Notes: generated by a model from the sequence alone, not told the origin. Counted from the first letter of the stretch, positions 17,701-26,772 are shown. The stretch: 64,000 nucleotides of DNA from Durusdinium trenchii (GCA_963970005.1 CAXAMN010008347.1:124001-188000), one strand, 5' to 3'. Program-made: numbers and translations.

Positions 17701-20568
17701 AACATTGTCATGATCCCCAAGAACGAGCGCATTGAGCGGCCTATCGCTCTCACCTCTTGCATCTACCGGCTTTGGAACAGCTATCGCAAGCACGATCTTC
17801 ACAAATGGCAGCTCGGCCTGGACAAGGACATGCCATGGGATCATGCACGGCCACACAAAGACTGCCTCTCCATTGCAGTTGGTCGAATGCTCAAAGCTGA
17901 GATTGGCAAGCACCAGGGCATTCACACCGTCACCTGCCTTGCTGACCTAACTTGCTTCTACGACACGGTGCAGTTGGATCATCTCATTGAGCCCGCCATC
18001 GAGCTGGACTACCCTCCGCTTCACCTCAAGCTTGCTCTGGATCTCTACACGGGCCCCAGGCTGATCCAGGCAGAGGGCATTGCTGGTGATCCCAAGTACT
18101 ATGAGAAGGGCATCCTCCAGGGATGTCCTCAGGCCCCAGCAATAGCCAAACTGGTGCTTTATCGCCCACTTCGTGCCCTTGTTCTTGAACACCCGGCCGT
18201 CCTACTTCAGACATGGGTGGATGATGTTTCCTTCGACATCAAAGGCACGGATCCGGACTATGTTGCAAGAGAGGCGGTCTTGGCCTTCCGCACTCTGCAA
18301 GCCAACCTGGCTGCGGAGGGTCTCAAACTCAATACTGAAAAGACTGGCTTCATCACCAGCAGCAAGGAATCTGCCAAGGCTTTGGATGCCCTCCTCAGGC
18401 AAGATGATCCCAAGCACCACAACATCCTCCGTGACCTGGGCATCGATGCCACCAACTCCAGGCGACGACGCATCACCCAGATCAAGAAGCGCTTCCTCAA
18501 GGGCCGAGGGAGAGTTGGGATCATGCTTCGTCTCAAGCTGGGCATGACCACCAAGTACAGGCTCCACCGGGGAGCTATCCACCCCGTGATGTCCTGGGGC
18601 GCTCAGGCAAATGGGCTGGCTCCACAACGTCGCCAACAACTTCGGGTCCTGGCTGCCAGAGGTCTCGGCCTCCAACGCTCTGGCTCAGTCGATGTTGTCT
18701 TCGACATCCACTCCGACAAGAGTGACCCCGGCGACTCCATCATCTTGCAACACATCCACACTGTTTGGAAGGTCCTGCATTCCTTTGATGACAGCGCCAA
18801 GAACCTCTTCTGGATTAGCTGGAACTCAGCACTTGATCTCCTTCTCAAGGCTAAGCATCGCTGGCAAGTTGTCACAGGGCCCCTTCAAGCCCTGCAGGCC
18901 TACCTTCTGGACTACGACTTCGACATCTCCAACGGCAAGCTCTGGAAGCGAACCGGCTACGGCGGCATCCCTGATTGCACCATTAGCCTGGAAGCCCTGT
19001 GGCCTGAAATTCTTCACAAGTTGACTGAGGAATTCCACTGGCAACGCTTGCTGCGCCTGACCAGGTATGAGGGCTGCCACGACTTGGAAAGGAAATTGGA
19101 CTGGTCAGTCAGCAAAACGCTCCAGAAGATGACGAGTGAGAAGATTGCCATCGGCATCCGGGCCCTACATCAGGGCACGCTGCACGGGCAAACTGGCAAG
19201 TGTCCTCTTTGCGGAGTGGAGCTGACTTTCATCCACCTCCTTTGGGAGTGCAGCTTCTGGGAAGGAAGAGTTCAGCCTCTGCCAGATCAATGGCGAGACC
19301 GCATACAAGCCAACACTGAGCCCGAACTCTGGAACCGGGGGATGACTCAGTCCATCTTCTACATCCAGGATGGCGGTATGGCTACTTTCTCTGGTGAAGG
19401 ACTCTGGGCCGATCTGGAAGCCTGCAGCCTGCCTGCTGGTCATGCGGTCTCACTGGCTGTGGCTCCTACCTCCCGAGACCCTCGGCATCGCCGGTATGTT
19501 TTTGCCATTTGCATTCATCAGGTCTTCACCAAAGAACGTGTGGCATCTTTGACTGGCATCTGTCCGGGCAAGGCTACCAGGCTCAGGGCTTTGTTCTATG
19601 GATTGAAGCACCTCTCCCTCCACATCAGGGACAAAGTCCATGTGGCCGTTTTTCAGCACTCCATTTGGAAGAAATGGTCCTTCATGCCGGCTCATGATCA
19701 TTTCCCAGACCTCAGCGCGGGCTTGGAGCATGAAGACTTTGATCAAGTCCGCCTCCTCCTTTTCAGCCGACGTGAGATGGACTCCAACCTCAACAGGAAG
19801 GCCTTTCAGCAGGACACACAGGCGAAGGCCACTCAAGCTGCACTTCTTGCCAGGCCAGAAGAGATCATTGACTTACAGAAGCACATTGATGAAGACACAC
19901 GAGATGTCCTCAGTGTCGCAGGCAACAGGATGAACATCCTCCTCACTTGCAAAGAACACTTTCTACACAACAAGTCAGCCATGGCGGACAACTCCAAGAT
20001 CCCCATGGTCCAGCAGAAGAAGGATCTTTTGGCCTGCTTCCTCAAAGACCCCCAGGCACATGGCCACCAATGGGAGGTCTACAGATCAGGAGTCCGATGC
20101 AGCCTCTGTCGAGTGCGATTTCACACCAAATCGTTGATCAAGGAGCTTCAGGATGGCCTCACTGCACCTTGTGCCCAGGCGGTGCCCTGTCAGACCCAGA
20201 GGAAGACCCGTTTTGAGATCATTCACGATCTCCTGGAGTCCCAAGGGGAGGCCAAACCGGGCACACACCACCTGCGGTTGGAGAAAGCGTACTTACGCTG
20301 CAACCTTTGCCGCTCCTACGTGCTGGCTAGGGCAGGAGAGGACATTTTCAACAGGTTCCTGGGGGAGGTTTGCCATCATGGCCCTCTAGCGAGCGATCGC
20401 TGGCATGGTCACTCTACGCACCAGATGCATCGGACTGGGAACACGGTTGAATGTCAGAAGTGCCATGCACGCACCAGAGTGCAGCAAGACGTCATCCTCC
20501 TCACCGACAAGTTGCGCAGAAGATGTCCCACGACTACATCTCTTGACATAAGGTCAATGTTGGCATGA
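14755..20568 (+). CDS. LINE A ORF2: USP-like protease, APE endonuclease, reverse transcriptase
   Basis: The first ATG after the ORF1 stop gives 1937 residues; the frame is already open from about 14395. Residues below are counted from codon 14395. Cys301 (RNLCYGNA), the DQQADAVDFLHAL segment, His497 (ENGHYQTI) and Asp512/513 (YWLADDG) form a USP/C19-like catalytic set. An exonuclease-endonuclease-phosphatase domain follows: QETHL with Glu597, IIGGDWQ near 711, QLDFIL and PHCALAL. The reverse transcriptase has LPNKAAGPDGISYDFLRHL, Asp1184 in ADLTCFYDTV, ILQGCPQAPAIAK, and Asp1276-1277 in TWVDDVSF in place of the usual YADD. Then come a CPLCG...H...C knuckle, an RNase H-like region lacking expected acidic residues, and three Cys-x2-Cys modules. 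Target-primed reverse transcription is the expected role. Confidence 0.85.
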   Translation: MGPSQLACRGHALSVDPLLSGSRSGLSSFGAGYGPCRQPLRKLKVFGGAQTSHEGQGDWAAGAPCSSTSEQLPRETAVYGTSAVQSLARLLNMEGEDDHPFTFEQKTLFDLCSTDLTTSCQRNGRNPTLPRGHQLLMDLKRMQNLIQSHLSVPGEVDHTVANIFVVSQCLTCILQNPRNLCYGNAPWRCWCWTGAFADDVAQAWGHTTKAVRHYLSENEPQLLPSLPGMQHIWAQFDQDQQADAVDFLHALWTYSGSSFFAGRFFHRSERGHTEEREQFPLNFIFPDGDGPLTLDTLVNFWADEGQGQFLYGSPGGVVINLQRSTLQEGTWTKHHRELEIDTKVNLPFSEDGFHVHMAKYHVVALVLHQGATHENGHYQTILAIDNIYWLADDGTFPSPLPQLTSQQRREISQIWLVAAPTDELVPDTAMEVAESLPKKPRSCHETLHITFSNITFFGKKVQDWVWSQGDTIMLFQETHLQRKALDTTLQYFNCRGWKCHGVEAEPTGNGGATGGFLTLFATRHLIHHVHTYTKQGNGWTALVMQREGLEIYLIQLYLRTGEPLQSPLNADLLGQLLQFLDHLQAPFIIGGDWQTAPEDLAATTIPSKFRAQILATPGPTTLQGSQLDFILASTSIASALRLEADWEVPWKPHCALALQFDCAQAAVAVQQLQRFPPITRNYHPKHLWTSFTEEDGPFHILGQTITGLGSDLARWATQTEKYLTQHLTRPVTGRGSQIHLRLAPLASSTKPRVWKKGSAAFWEKLGIKINLAQHGRYPGLLQDLKDMATRITQHASQDLDCHSFEERLLQWIFGGDPDPSDLLQRVQHELQLAQEQLLSATNHEFREWLEKAHDKGLRGLFRSLRQKDHAWQRPFQDLPSTSRTHAREQQWGDIWIPRTEPLPIRGLPDLKRAAQAQAQQIKAIDSSLLQKLMRRLPNKAAGPDGISYDFLRHLPYPAVEKLASLLTEMEQEAELPLQLRHTNIVMIPKNERIERPIALTSCIYRLWNSYRKHDLHKWQLGLDKDMPWDHARPHKDCLSIAVGRMLKAEIGKHQGIHTVTCLADLTCFYDTVQLDHLIEPAIELDYPPLHLKLALDLYTGPRLIQAEGIAGDPKYYEKGILQGCPQAPAIAKLVLYRPLRALVLEHPAVLLQTWVDDVSFDIKGTDPDYVAREAVLAFRTLQANLAAEGLKLNTEKTGFITSSKESAKALDALLRQDDPKHHNILRDLGIDATNSRRRRITQIKKRFLKGRGRVGIMLRLKLGMTTKYRLHRGAIHPVMSWGAQANGLAPQRRQQLRVLAARGLGLQRSGSVDVVFDIHSDKSDPGDSIILQHIHTVWKVLHSFDDSAKNLFWISWNSALDLLLKAKHRWQVVTGPLQALQAYLLDYDFDISNGKLWKRTGYGGIPDCTISLEALWPEILHKLTEEFHWQRLLRLTRYEGCHDLERKLDWSVSKTLQKMTSEKIAIGIRALHQGTLHGQTGKCPLCGVELTFIHLLWECSFWEGRVQPLPDQWRDRIQANTEPELWNRGMTQSIFYIQDGGMATFSGEGLWADLEACSLPAGHAVSLAVAPTSRDPRHRRYVFAICIHQVFTKERVASLTGICPGKATRLRALFYGLKHLSLHIRDKVHVAVFQHSIWKKWSFMPAHDHFPDLSAGLEHEDFDQVRLLLFSRREMDSNLNRKAFQQDTQAKATQAALLARPEEIIDLQKHIDEDTRDVLSVAGNRMNILLTCKEHFLHNKSAMADNSKIPMVQQKKDLLACFLKDPQAHGHQWEVYRSGVRCSLCRVRFHTKSLIKELQDGLTAPCAQAVPCQTQRKTRFEIIHDLLESQGEAKPGTHHLRLEKAYLRCNLCRSYVLARAGEDIFNRFLGEVCHHGPLASDRWHGHSTHQMHRTGNTVECQKCHARTRVQQDVILLTDKLRRRCPTTTSLDIRSMLA

Positions 20569-20602
20569 GCCCAACTCGTGAGCTGCAGCAAAAGAGCCGG
20601 AC

Positions 20603-20628
20603 AAAAAAAAAATATATATACATAGAGA
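20603..20628 (+). repeat. LINE A poly(A) tail and right target-site duplication
   Basis: A10 at 20603-20612 is followed by TATA and then TATACATAGAGA at 20617-20628, the right duplication copy. A (GA)n tract continues beyond it. Confidence 0.65.
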
Positions 20629-20815
20629 GAGAGAGAGACAAAGAGTTATAGCTAATAATGTAGGTTGATATATAACTATAACTACTATATTTAACACCAG
20701 GGTTGTGGATGCGGACCAGCACTTTTCATCTAAATCAACAAGTTGAACGATGCATTCAAATGCTGGTCAAAAACCGGGTCTGACGTGTTTGCCTGACACG
20801 AAAACCAGCGGTCAC

Positions 20816-20907
20816 CAAAAGCCAAACAATCGATGGGTCTTATAAATCCATCTTTCACGGTGCACAGGAATCTCACTTTCGATCGATTCGGGGGCACGTA
20901 CACGATT
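20816..20907 (-). CDS. Candidate internal exon, unknown protein
   Basis: The exon lies between TTCTATCAG and TTTTG|GTGACC on the minus strand. Two frames are open and both look protein-like: one gives RVRAPESIESEIPVHRERW, the other RIVYVPPNRSKVRFLCTVKD. The adjoining exons needed to choose the phase were not identified. Confidence 0.45.
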
Positions 20908-21572
20908 CTGATAGAAGGGCACCAATGAAATGTCGACATGAGTCTGAGTATCATCATTCTGACATATTCTGACCAAATAATCCAAATATATATATATACA
21001 ATATATAATCAGTATATTATATAATTGTATAATATTATATATAGACATGGACATTCTAAGGGAACACAATTGTGCGATCTAATTATCTAATCTACGGTTT
21101 GCTCATCAACTGGACCCACATGAGCATATGTTATCCATCTCTCCCTGTTTTCTGTCCGCCCACCCACGACACCGCTCGCCACTTCAACCCACCTCGGCGA
21201 GCGCTTGCCAAAGCCTGGATGACCAGCGATGTGACAGCCCCGTTGACATCCCCCGGTCAATCAGAATGAAGGGGATGCCGAATCCGGTCGAATTCGATCC
21301 GGTCGAATGAAGGGTGTGGTTTTTGGAGGGATACCAAGTGGGTGGGTCGACGTGAGTAATGCCCGAGGCCTTCTCAATAAATATGATCTACTTATATCTA
21401 CTTGTAACTTAGTCTTACTCGTGTCTGCAACAAATATTGGTCGAAGAGTCTAGTTGAGAGCATGGACATTTGTCCATCACTCCATGTTGTTCCTGCAAAA
21501 CATGGGAGCACGCTTCCAATCACCCACTTTGATCTAATCTACAAGCACTCCAACCTAGCCATGACATGATCA

Positions 21573-21908
21573 TCATGATCTAGGCAAAAGGGTTCCACCT
21601 AAAAATGACAGAACCGTGCAATGTAGGATCCTGAATGACACTCCTTTGACGAAGACCACAGTCGCAGTCGCAGTTGTCTTCACACCCCATCCCGTGTCGC
21701 AAGTCACGTGCCTTAAGTCATCGACCAGGCTTGAGATCTTCTGAAAGTCACCGTCCGTCGCTGCGGCACGGTAGCGTCGACCGCCGCGGTCGGACCCGTC
21801 GTCGACCCCGTCGAACAGGGGATCTGCGGTGGATCGGGTCGTGGGTGATCCGGAGCGCGGCAGCTCAGGGTGTTGACCTTCATCACACAAGCTCTTGGCT
21901 ATTCGCAT
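21573..21908 (-). CDS. Candidate exon or small ORF, unknown protein
   Basis: The minus strand is open for 111 codons with natural composition (DPLFDGVDDGSDRGGRRYRA, then GDFQKISSLVDDLRHVTCDT, then a hydrophobic stretch TATVVFVKGVSF). The GC-rich centre argues for coding. Splice sites were not fixed. No domain is recognised. Confidence 0.45.
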   Translation of the reverse strand: MRIAKSLCDEGQHPELPRSGSPTTRSTADPLFDGVDDGSDRGGRRYRAAATDGDFQKISSLVDDLRHVTCDTGWGVKTTATATVVFVKGVSFRILHCTVLSFLGGTLLPRS

Positions 21909-22695
21909 CCATTATAGCCATTCCATGCCATTCCAAAGGAATCAGGCTTGGGAAACAAGTGGATGGTCCCTGCTTAGCGGGAACATGGTAACTTTATTGG
22001 TCCTCGTCCTCCATGCTTTATGTGGTGTTTCACCATGGCTGGTGTGCCTTGCATGTGCCTGAAACAGGGAGCACTTCAGCTCCAGAGCGAAGATCAGAGT
22101 CTCAAAGAGCTTTTATTCTGATATCATTCATGTTAAATCTAAACATCTCGAAGGATACTATTACTATTCCGATGTCCATCTTAACTTCCATCGTAACCAT
22201 CCAGGTCATGTGCCGAGCAGAAGGCGGTGTCAGGTCAGAAGGCGACCTTTCGAGCCCTGGAAGGTCTCACCCAATCAAAAAGTATATATCCACACCCATA
22301 TTGATGATGGATATATATATATATATATCCTTTTGATTGATGATATCAAGAAGGATCGTCTGATCTATGATTGATCCATTAAAGCCTTGGGCACCGAACC
22401 CTCAAACATCCTCAAACCGAAATCTTGCCGCAAGCAAGCACGACTTGACTAGGATTCACACCATACGAGAGCAACCCATCCTATCCCCAAACCGACGCAA
22501 CATGCCTTCAAAACCCATCCATACACCCTATCCAGCCACTAATCCCATCCAGCCAATCACCTACCTGGACCATCTGGAGCGCTGTCCTGTGGAGATGCCC
22601 AAGTAGTGTAGAGTAGTCCAGCCAGGACATTCATTGATTGTCCGATGGTCTGCTAAGGATCGAAACCCCCCTCTCCCCCTCTCCCATCCTTTGCA
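21909..22695. other. Mostly non-coding; upstream part of the 22697-24775 gene
   Basis: It holds an AT-rich hairpin (22274-22344) and one possible exon near 22541-22602 on the plus strand (ITYLDHLERCPVEMP, donor AA|GTAGTG). The phase of that piece does not fit the next exon, so it is not included in the gene model. Confidence 0.4.
22274..22344. repeat. AT-rich imperfect hairpin
   Basis: AATCAAAAAGTATATATCC is followed about 20 bases later by GGATATAT(AT)n and then ATCCTTTTGATT, allowing a stem of about 18 base pairs with a microsatellite bulge. Confidence 0.55.
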
Positions 22696-22725
22696 GGGCG
22701 TTGGACCGCCGGCCGTCCAACGCCC
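22696..22725. repeat. Perfect 11-bp inverted repeat at a splice acceptor
   Basis: GGGCGTTGGAC (22696-22706) and GTCCAACGCCC (22715-22725) are separated by 8 bases. The left arm starts with the last base of the acceptor CAG, so the RNA hairpin would sit at the first codons of the exon. Confidence 0.85.
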
Positions 22726-22873
22726 GCCCTCTCCGCTGGCGCGTCCAACGCGAACTCGGCTCGGCGCACCGCAACGGAGCTCCATCGCCAGGTCCAGCGT
22801 CCGGGCGTCGCGCTCTGCCTCAGAGGCCTTCTCCAAAACGAAGGCCTGGATCGATGGGCTGCCCTGTGGAAGG
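22697..22873 (+). CDS. Five-exon gene, exon 1 found (5' end open)
   Basis: A very strong acceptor (CCCTCTCCCATCCTTTGCAG) opens this 177-bp exon, and AAGG|GTTGAC closes it. In the frame that fits the next exon it encodes an arginine/alanine-rich start and a helical end (TATELHRQVQRPGVALCLRG, then LLQNEGLDRWAALWK). It enters with two bases and leaves one, which the next exon completes as Ala. The minus strand is also open here (VLEKASEAERDARTLDLAM), but the splice signals and phase chain favour the plus strand. Earlier exons must exist because no start codon is seen. Confidence 0.6.
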
Positions 22874-22951
22874 GTTGACTCGCCCAGGGCAGCCCGGGTT
22901 GACCCAGCGGCCTTCTGCCCCAGGCTGCCACGCGGCGGAAGGTTTATATAC

Positions 22952-23112
22952 GTTGTTGATCCCGGCACCCATTTGGACCCTTCGTGCATGCGTTCGCTCT
23001 GCCCCTGCCTGCGCCTTGCGCCAGGCCAGCTCTCTCAAAGCCAAATCGTCACCCTCTGTGGCCAGATCCTCCAGCTCCTCCTCATCACCTGATTCAAATG
23101 CTTCCCCTCAAA
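22952..23112 (-). CDS. Competing minus-strand exon candidate
   Basis: The minus strand encodes an acidic-then-basic helix (GEAFESGDEEELEDLATEGD, then ALRELAWRKAQAGAERTHA) and ends at AAC|GTATAT. It lies inside an intron of the plus-strand five-exon gene. The plus strand is also open with a serine-rich reading. Either an antisense gene or a misleading frame is possible. Confidence 0.3.
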
Positions 23113-23245
23113 TCCAGAAACGCAAAGCCCACTCACCCGTCACATCAAGTCTTACAAACCACCTCTGGCTGTTTCGGTGCCTGTTGAACATAGACGCGTA
23201 TGTTGTTTCTGTCCTTCCAAATTGCCCGGAATCCGCATCTGCCAG

Positions 23246-23337
23246 CACTTTTGGCCAGGGCCGGGAGCCCCCTCTTCTTCGGTCCCAGTCGTCGGATGCA
23301 GCGCCCGAAGGTTCTGAGCCGCCCGACCGAACTGGAG
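23246..23337 (+). CDS. Five-exon gene, exon 2
   Basis: The exon lies between CGCATCTGCCAG and GAG|GTACTT. The two leading bases complete the codon left by exon 22697-22873. The peptide is basic and hydrophobic (LLARAGSPLFFGPSRRMQRP, then KVLSRPTELE). It ends in phase 0. No domain is recognised. Confidence 0.6.
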
Positions 23338-23738
23338 GTACTTGGGAGCCACCCGCTCCCTGCACGTGGAAGCGCGGGAGGGTACAGTACCTTCGATTTC
23401 AGGGACGTGACGTGAAAGACGCCATGAAACCATACCAAACTATGGCTACCACGTGCTACCACATATCATAGCTTGAAGAAAGCCGCGAAGAAACTCAGGG
23501 GGAGAGGTCATGGGACAGATTCCAGGCTCATCACTTGGACGGATTTCAGGCTCATCTCCGGACTCGGAAAGGATCGTGTTCGCCGTCTGGCACCTCTAGA
23601 GTCACTTCTGCCCAGAAAAGCGAGCACCGAACAACTCCACTCATGAAGATTCCAGTCTTGTACCATCCATCCAAACTCCCCATCCAAACTGTACCATCTA
23701 TCCATCCATCTGTACCATCCAAACTGGTCCCCTTGCAG

Positions 23739-23896
23739 CCACCCAATGGCCTGGTCGCCGGCCCAACGGATCCCAACGGTCGCCCGAAATACACCGAACA
23801 CCCCACCTCTCGGCTGGTGTGGCCTTGTCGGCCGCCTCCTGCGCACCTGGGACCGACCAGTTCGCAGGTCTGGTCAGATCTGGAAAGGTCGTCCGG
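23739..23896 (+). CDS. Five-exon gene, exon 3
   Basis: The acceptor GGTCCCCTTGCAG and a consensus donor GG|GTGAGT bound 158 bp. It enters in phase 0 as required and leaves two bases. The peptide is proline-rich (PPNGLVAGPTDPNGRPKYTE, then HPTSRLVWPCRPPPAHLGP). The following intron is only 105 bp. Confidence 0.65.
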
Positions 23897-24001
23897 GTGA
23901 GTTTGGGAATGACCGGTCAATGGGTGGGTTGACCCTTTTGAGCCGGAGAGATGGGATGGTGCTAAGCCTGATGGTCCTCTCGGTCGTCTTCGGCCTCGCA
24001 G

Positions 24002-24125
24002 ACCTGTCCGGCTCAGCCCCGTTCGGTTTGTCCCGCAGACCGTCCGTCCGGCACCTGCCATGCCCAGCTGCGCCACAAGGTGTTCCCCCACATTCGCCAA
24101 GGAATTCACCCACGCCGGAGCCTGG
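24002..24125 (+). CDS. Five-exon gene, exon 4
   Basis: The acceptor CTTCGGCCTCGCAG and a consensus donor TGG|GTGAGA bound 124 bp. The first base completes a Gly codon with exon 3, and the exon ends in phase 0. It encodes a proline/arginine-rich start and a cysteine-containing end (PSCATRCSPTFAKEFTHAGA). Cysteine spacing does not match a named zinc-binding family. Confidence 0.65.
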
Positions 24126-24610
24126 GTGAGAGCAGTGGGTGCTTTTGCAAGAAACGTCTCCATATATATATGGATGGTTGGAATTGAGAGGCAAGCAGGG
24201 TATGGCCTCATACTCACCCACCAAAGTTCCCGTGTTCCATCTTGGGAATATGATATCTTTTTTGCTCTAACCCTCTGTCACCTCTGAACCCTGTTTGTTG
24301 AACACATCATGAGGCATGAGGTGTCATGACAGGCTGAAAGCTGATACGTCACTAACTGTTTAACAAGCATCAACGCCTGGTTGCAAAGTCCGTCTTCCCC
24401 ATAACTCTCCGCTAGTTGCACTCCTGTAGCCGATCACAGCTACAGTAGCCTTGTTGAGGATCTAAAATGATCGTCCATAAAATATCGTTTCAGCATCTAT
24501 CCCCAACATTCCACGGACCGGAAGATTTCCCTACCGGGAACTCCCTTTGGAAAAACCGCACCAAGCCGTTCTGCACCAAGCCGTTCCGCTCCAGCCTCGC
24601 TCACCCGTAG

Positions 24611-24775
24611 CCGCTTGACGAAGGCTACGCTGAAATGGGCGCAATTGCAGCCTCGGTGACGAGCCGTTCTTGCGTGGAGTGGGTGACGGCATGCCCAGAG
24701 ACTCGGCTGCCCCCCAAAAAACCGGTCGAGTTTGCCTTGAAGTGGTCTGGTTTGGACATCATATCAAGGCATTAG
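24611..24775 (+). CDS. Five-exon gene, terminal exon with stop
   Basis: After CGCTCACCCGTAG the frame runs 54 codons in phase 0, matching exon 4, and stops at TAG (24773-24775). The C-terminus reads PLDEGYAEMGAIAASVTSRS, then CVEWVTACPETRLPP, then FALKWSGLDIISRH. The total product from the five exons is about 237 residues plus an unknown N-terminus. Its function is not recognised. Confidence 0.6.
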   Translation, partial: PLDEGYAEMGAIAASVTSRSCVEWVTACPETRLPPKKPVEFALKWSGLDIISRH

Positions 24776-25593
24776 ACTGTTCTAGTCCTTGTCCTAGTCC
24801 TACAGCTGCAGGTGCTTTTGGCCACCCAGAGGATGCTAGATGATGCGGTCCTGGACCGTCACCTCCCTTTCCGTTTTCCTCGACTTCCTGAGAAGGGGAC
24901 GGAGCAAGTCATAGTTCGATCCCGGCAACTCTGGCCTGGCAGCGCAGCGAGGGATGACAGATCCAGGTCAAGATTCCTTGGAGAAACTAGTGATGTAGTT
25001 ACTCTATGTTACTCTTAGTCTTAGCTCTTTTTCTATGCTACATGAGTACCACTTGAGAGAAAACAAATGATTCTTGCGAGCCGGGTCATGCATGTCTATA
25101 TAATATATACACATGTATAATAGGAGCTAAGTTGAAATGGGTTGAAGACTCAACTTACTTCCACGGTTCATCTCCTTCACTGCACCGGTCGGTAACAACC
25201 ATGCAGCATGCAAGTCTTTCTGATGAAAACTGCTGGATTTCTCCTAGGTAGATGGAATAAAAGAAAAGCACACACACATATATACTCATACTCGACTATG
25301 TTTTGGAATGCATCATATTCTACTGATCTACTTGGAGACTATTTCCAGGAAATGTTGCGCTACACAGCACAGTGACAACAGCAAATATACAGCATGAAAG
25401 CCGCTAAAAACCCAAACTCCTCCCATCCTTCACAGCTTCAAAAGATTAGATGGCACATAACCCAAGAGGTGGCTTACCTCAACACCTCAACCAAACCATA
25501 CTTGTGATCGTGGTCCTTCGCTCTCGGTGCCATCCAAACAGCCTCGACGTCGATGTCAAATGGCCATTCCTCTTCCCGTGGACTTGGCTTCAC
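24776..25593. other. No firm gene
   Basis: AT-rich microsatellite stretches (for example 25095-25120) and short open frames only; no piece had both composition and splice support. Confidence 0.5.
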
Positions 25594-25780
25594 CGGACCG
25601 ACGAAGCTCCACCGAAGCTCCAGGCCTCATCATGTCCAGAATCCGAAAGACCTGATGCGCCACCGTTGAGAGCTTGGAGAGTGGCCGACGCACCTCCCCC
25701 ATGACGCCGTGGGGATGCGCGCCACCGTTGAGATCTTGGTGGTGATAGCAGTGGTCCGAAGAACCAACAAAATTCTGCAC
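25594..25780 (-). CDS. Candidate exon, possible start exon
   Basis: The minus strand is open across this stretch and ends at TCCG|GTGAAG. An ATG at 25702 begins MGEVRRPLSKLSTVAHQVFR followed by ILDMMRPGASVELRRS, a helical, protein-like reading. It may instead extend upstream (YHHQDLNGGAHPHGV). A short duplicated block, GCGCCACCGTTGAGA-like, occurs at about 25658 and 25715. No family is recognised. Confidence 0.45.
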
Positions 25781-26359
25781 TTGAGCTACCCTGGTCTCTT
25801 ACATGACCTGGTTCTCTCAGAACTTAGATAAGAGGAGGCTGCGGGTTAAAGGTTATCTTTCGAGTGGCGAAGGGAACATCGTGGATTCAGCCCGAGCTAA
25901 GCTCAGCTTGCCCGCCATTCAAACTAGACAAGTCTGAAAATGGTGGGAATCAATAAGAGAAGCTGATAGAAAACAACAACACCGCCATTCCTTCCAAAAG
26001 AACACATGGACCAAGCCACCACCAAAAAGATCACACAAGAAAGCACACCTGCCAGCCACCTCCCTCGACTCCTTACAAATTAGATATTCTCTCAGAACAA
26101 CATGAGAACTGCCTTGATGTCTTCGGATGCTTAACAAAGAATCTACAGTACATTCCTCTATGAACAAAAGGCTCTCAGCCTGCTGTTGATAGAAGATTCT
26201 ACACCATCCAACAATCCCAGCATCCACAGACCAGGACCCTCCTGTCGGGGTGTCTATCTATAGCCCCGAACAGCTGTGATTCGGGATGTCCATTAACCAC
26301 CCCGACTGGGAGGTGTACCAGATTCCGCCTGAACCGGAATCGGCCTCCTGAGGCGTCAG
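25781..26359. other. No firm gene
   Basis: Open frames of up to 100 codons on the minus strand (25919-26227) have ordinary composition but lack visible splice boundaries. Confidence 0.4.
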
Positions 26360-26485
26360 CGGCGTGCGGCCCAAGGGCACCCGCTCGCGGAATTGGCCCA
26401 AGCTGCTCTGGCCGGGAAAGACCTCGGAGAAGATCCGTTATGCTGGGAGTTTGGAGCTAGCCTACCAGCTCCCCTCTGGAGGAGG
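26360..26485 (+). CDS. Candidate internal exon, unknown protein
   Basis: Between AGGCGTCAG and AGG|GTGAAG lie exactly 42 codons. The peptide is a clear alanine/leucine helix (AAQGHPLAELAQAALAGKDL, then GEDPLCWEFGASLPAPLW). The minus strand has a competing frame (RIFSEVFPGQSSLGQFRERV). The plus donor gives the better case. Confidence 0.45.
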
Positions 26486-26486
26486 G

Positions 26487-26545
26487 TGAAGGTGAGGGTG
26501 AGGATGAGGGGATGAGGGTGTTCGGATGGTGAGGGTGAAAAAAGA
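26487..26545. repeat. GGTGAGGGTGA low-complexity tract
   Basis: Degenerate (GGTGAGGATGA)n directly after the exon donor. Confidence 0.7.
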
Positions 26546-26772
26546 ACTCAAAAGCATGATTCGGAGGTCCTATCTGATGCTTCCAGTCCCAAGAGAAGAA
26601 CACGAACCGATGATGCCGATGGCCGTGCGCGGAAGTGCTAAAAGTGGGGGTGCGGGGTAGGGAAAAAAGGTCCAGGCTTTGCCAGCACGTAATTTGAAAG
26701 ATTGAAATAAGCGGCTGCTGATCCTGGAAAGGGCTAGTTTGGGAGTTTGCAAATGTCTTACAGTACATCCTC

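Larger units (their letters stand above)
13659..20616 (+). mobile_element. LINE A: full-length USP-encoding non-LTR retrotransposon
   Basis: The element is about 6.96 kb. It has a spliced-leader-like 5' end, ORF1 (zinc motif plus coiled coil), a long uninterrupted ORF2 (USP-like protease, APE-type endonuclease, reverse transcriptase, zinc knuckle, RNase H-like remnant, C-terminal Cys-x2-Cys modules), an A10 tail at 20603-20612, and a 12-bp duplication TATACATAGAGA on both sides. It has no LTRs. Intact ORFs and clean ends suggest a recent, possibly still competent copy; activity itself is not shown by the sequence. Confidence 0.85.

Noticed and set aside
14558..20271. Many 60-190-codon frames on both strands inside LINE A
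   Set aside because: They are shadows of the long ORF2, whose domain content fixes the true frame.
24912..24935. tRNA T-arm-like AGTTCGATCCCGGC
   Set aside because: The flanking bases do not pair as a T stem, and no D arm, anticodon arm or acceptor stem could be placed.
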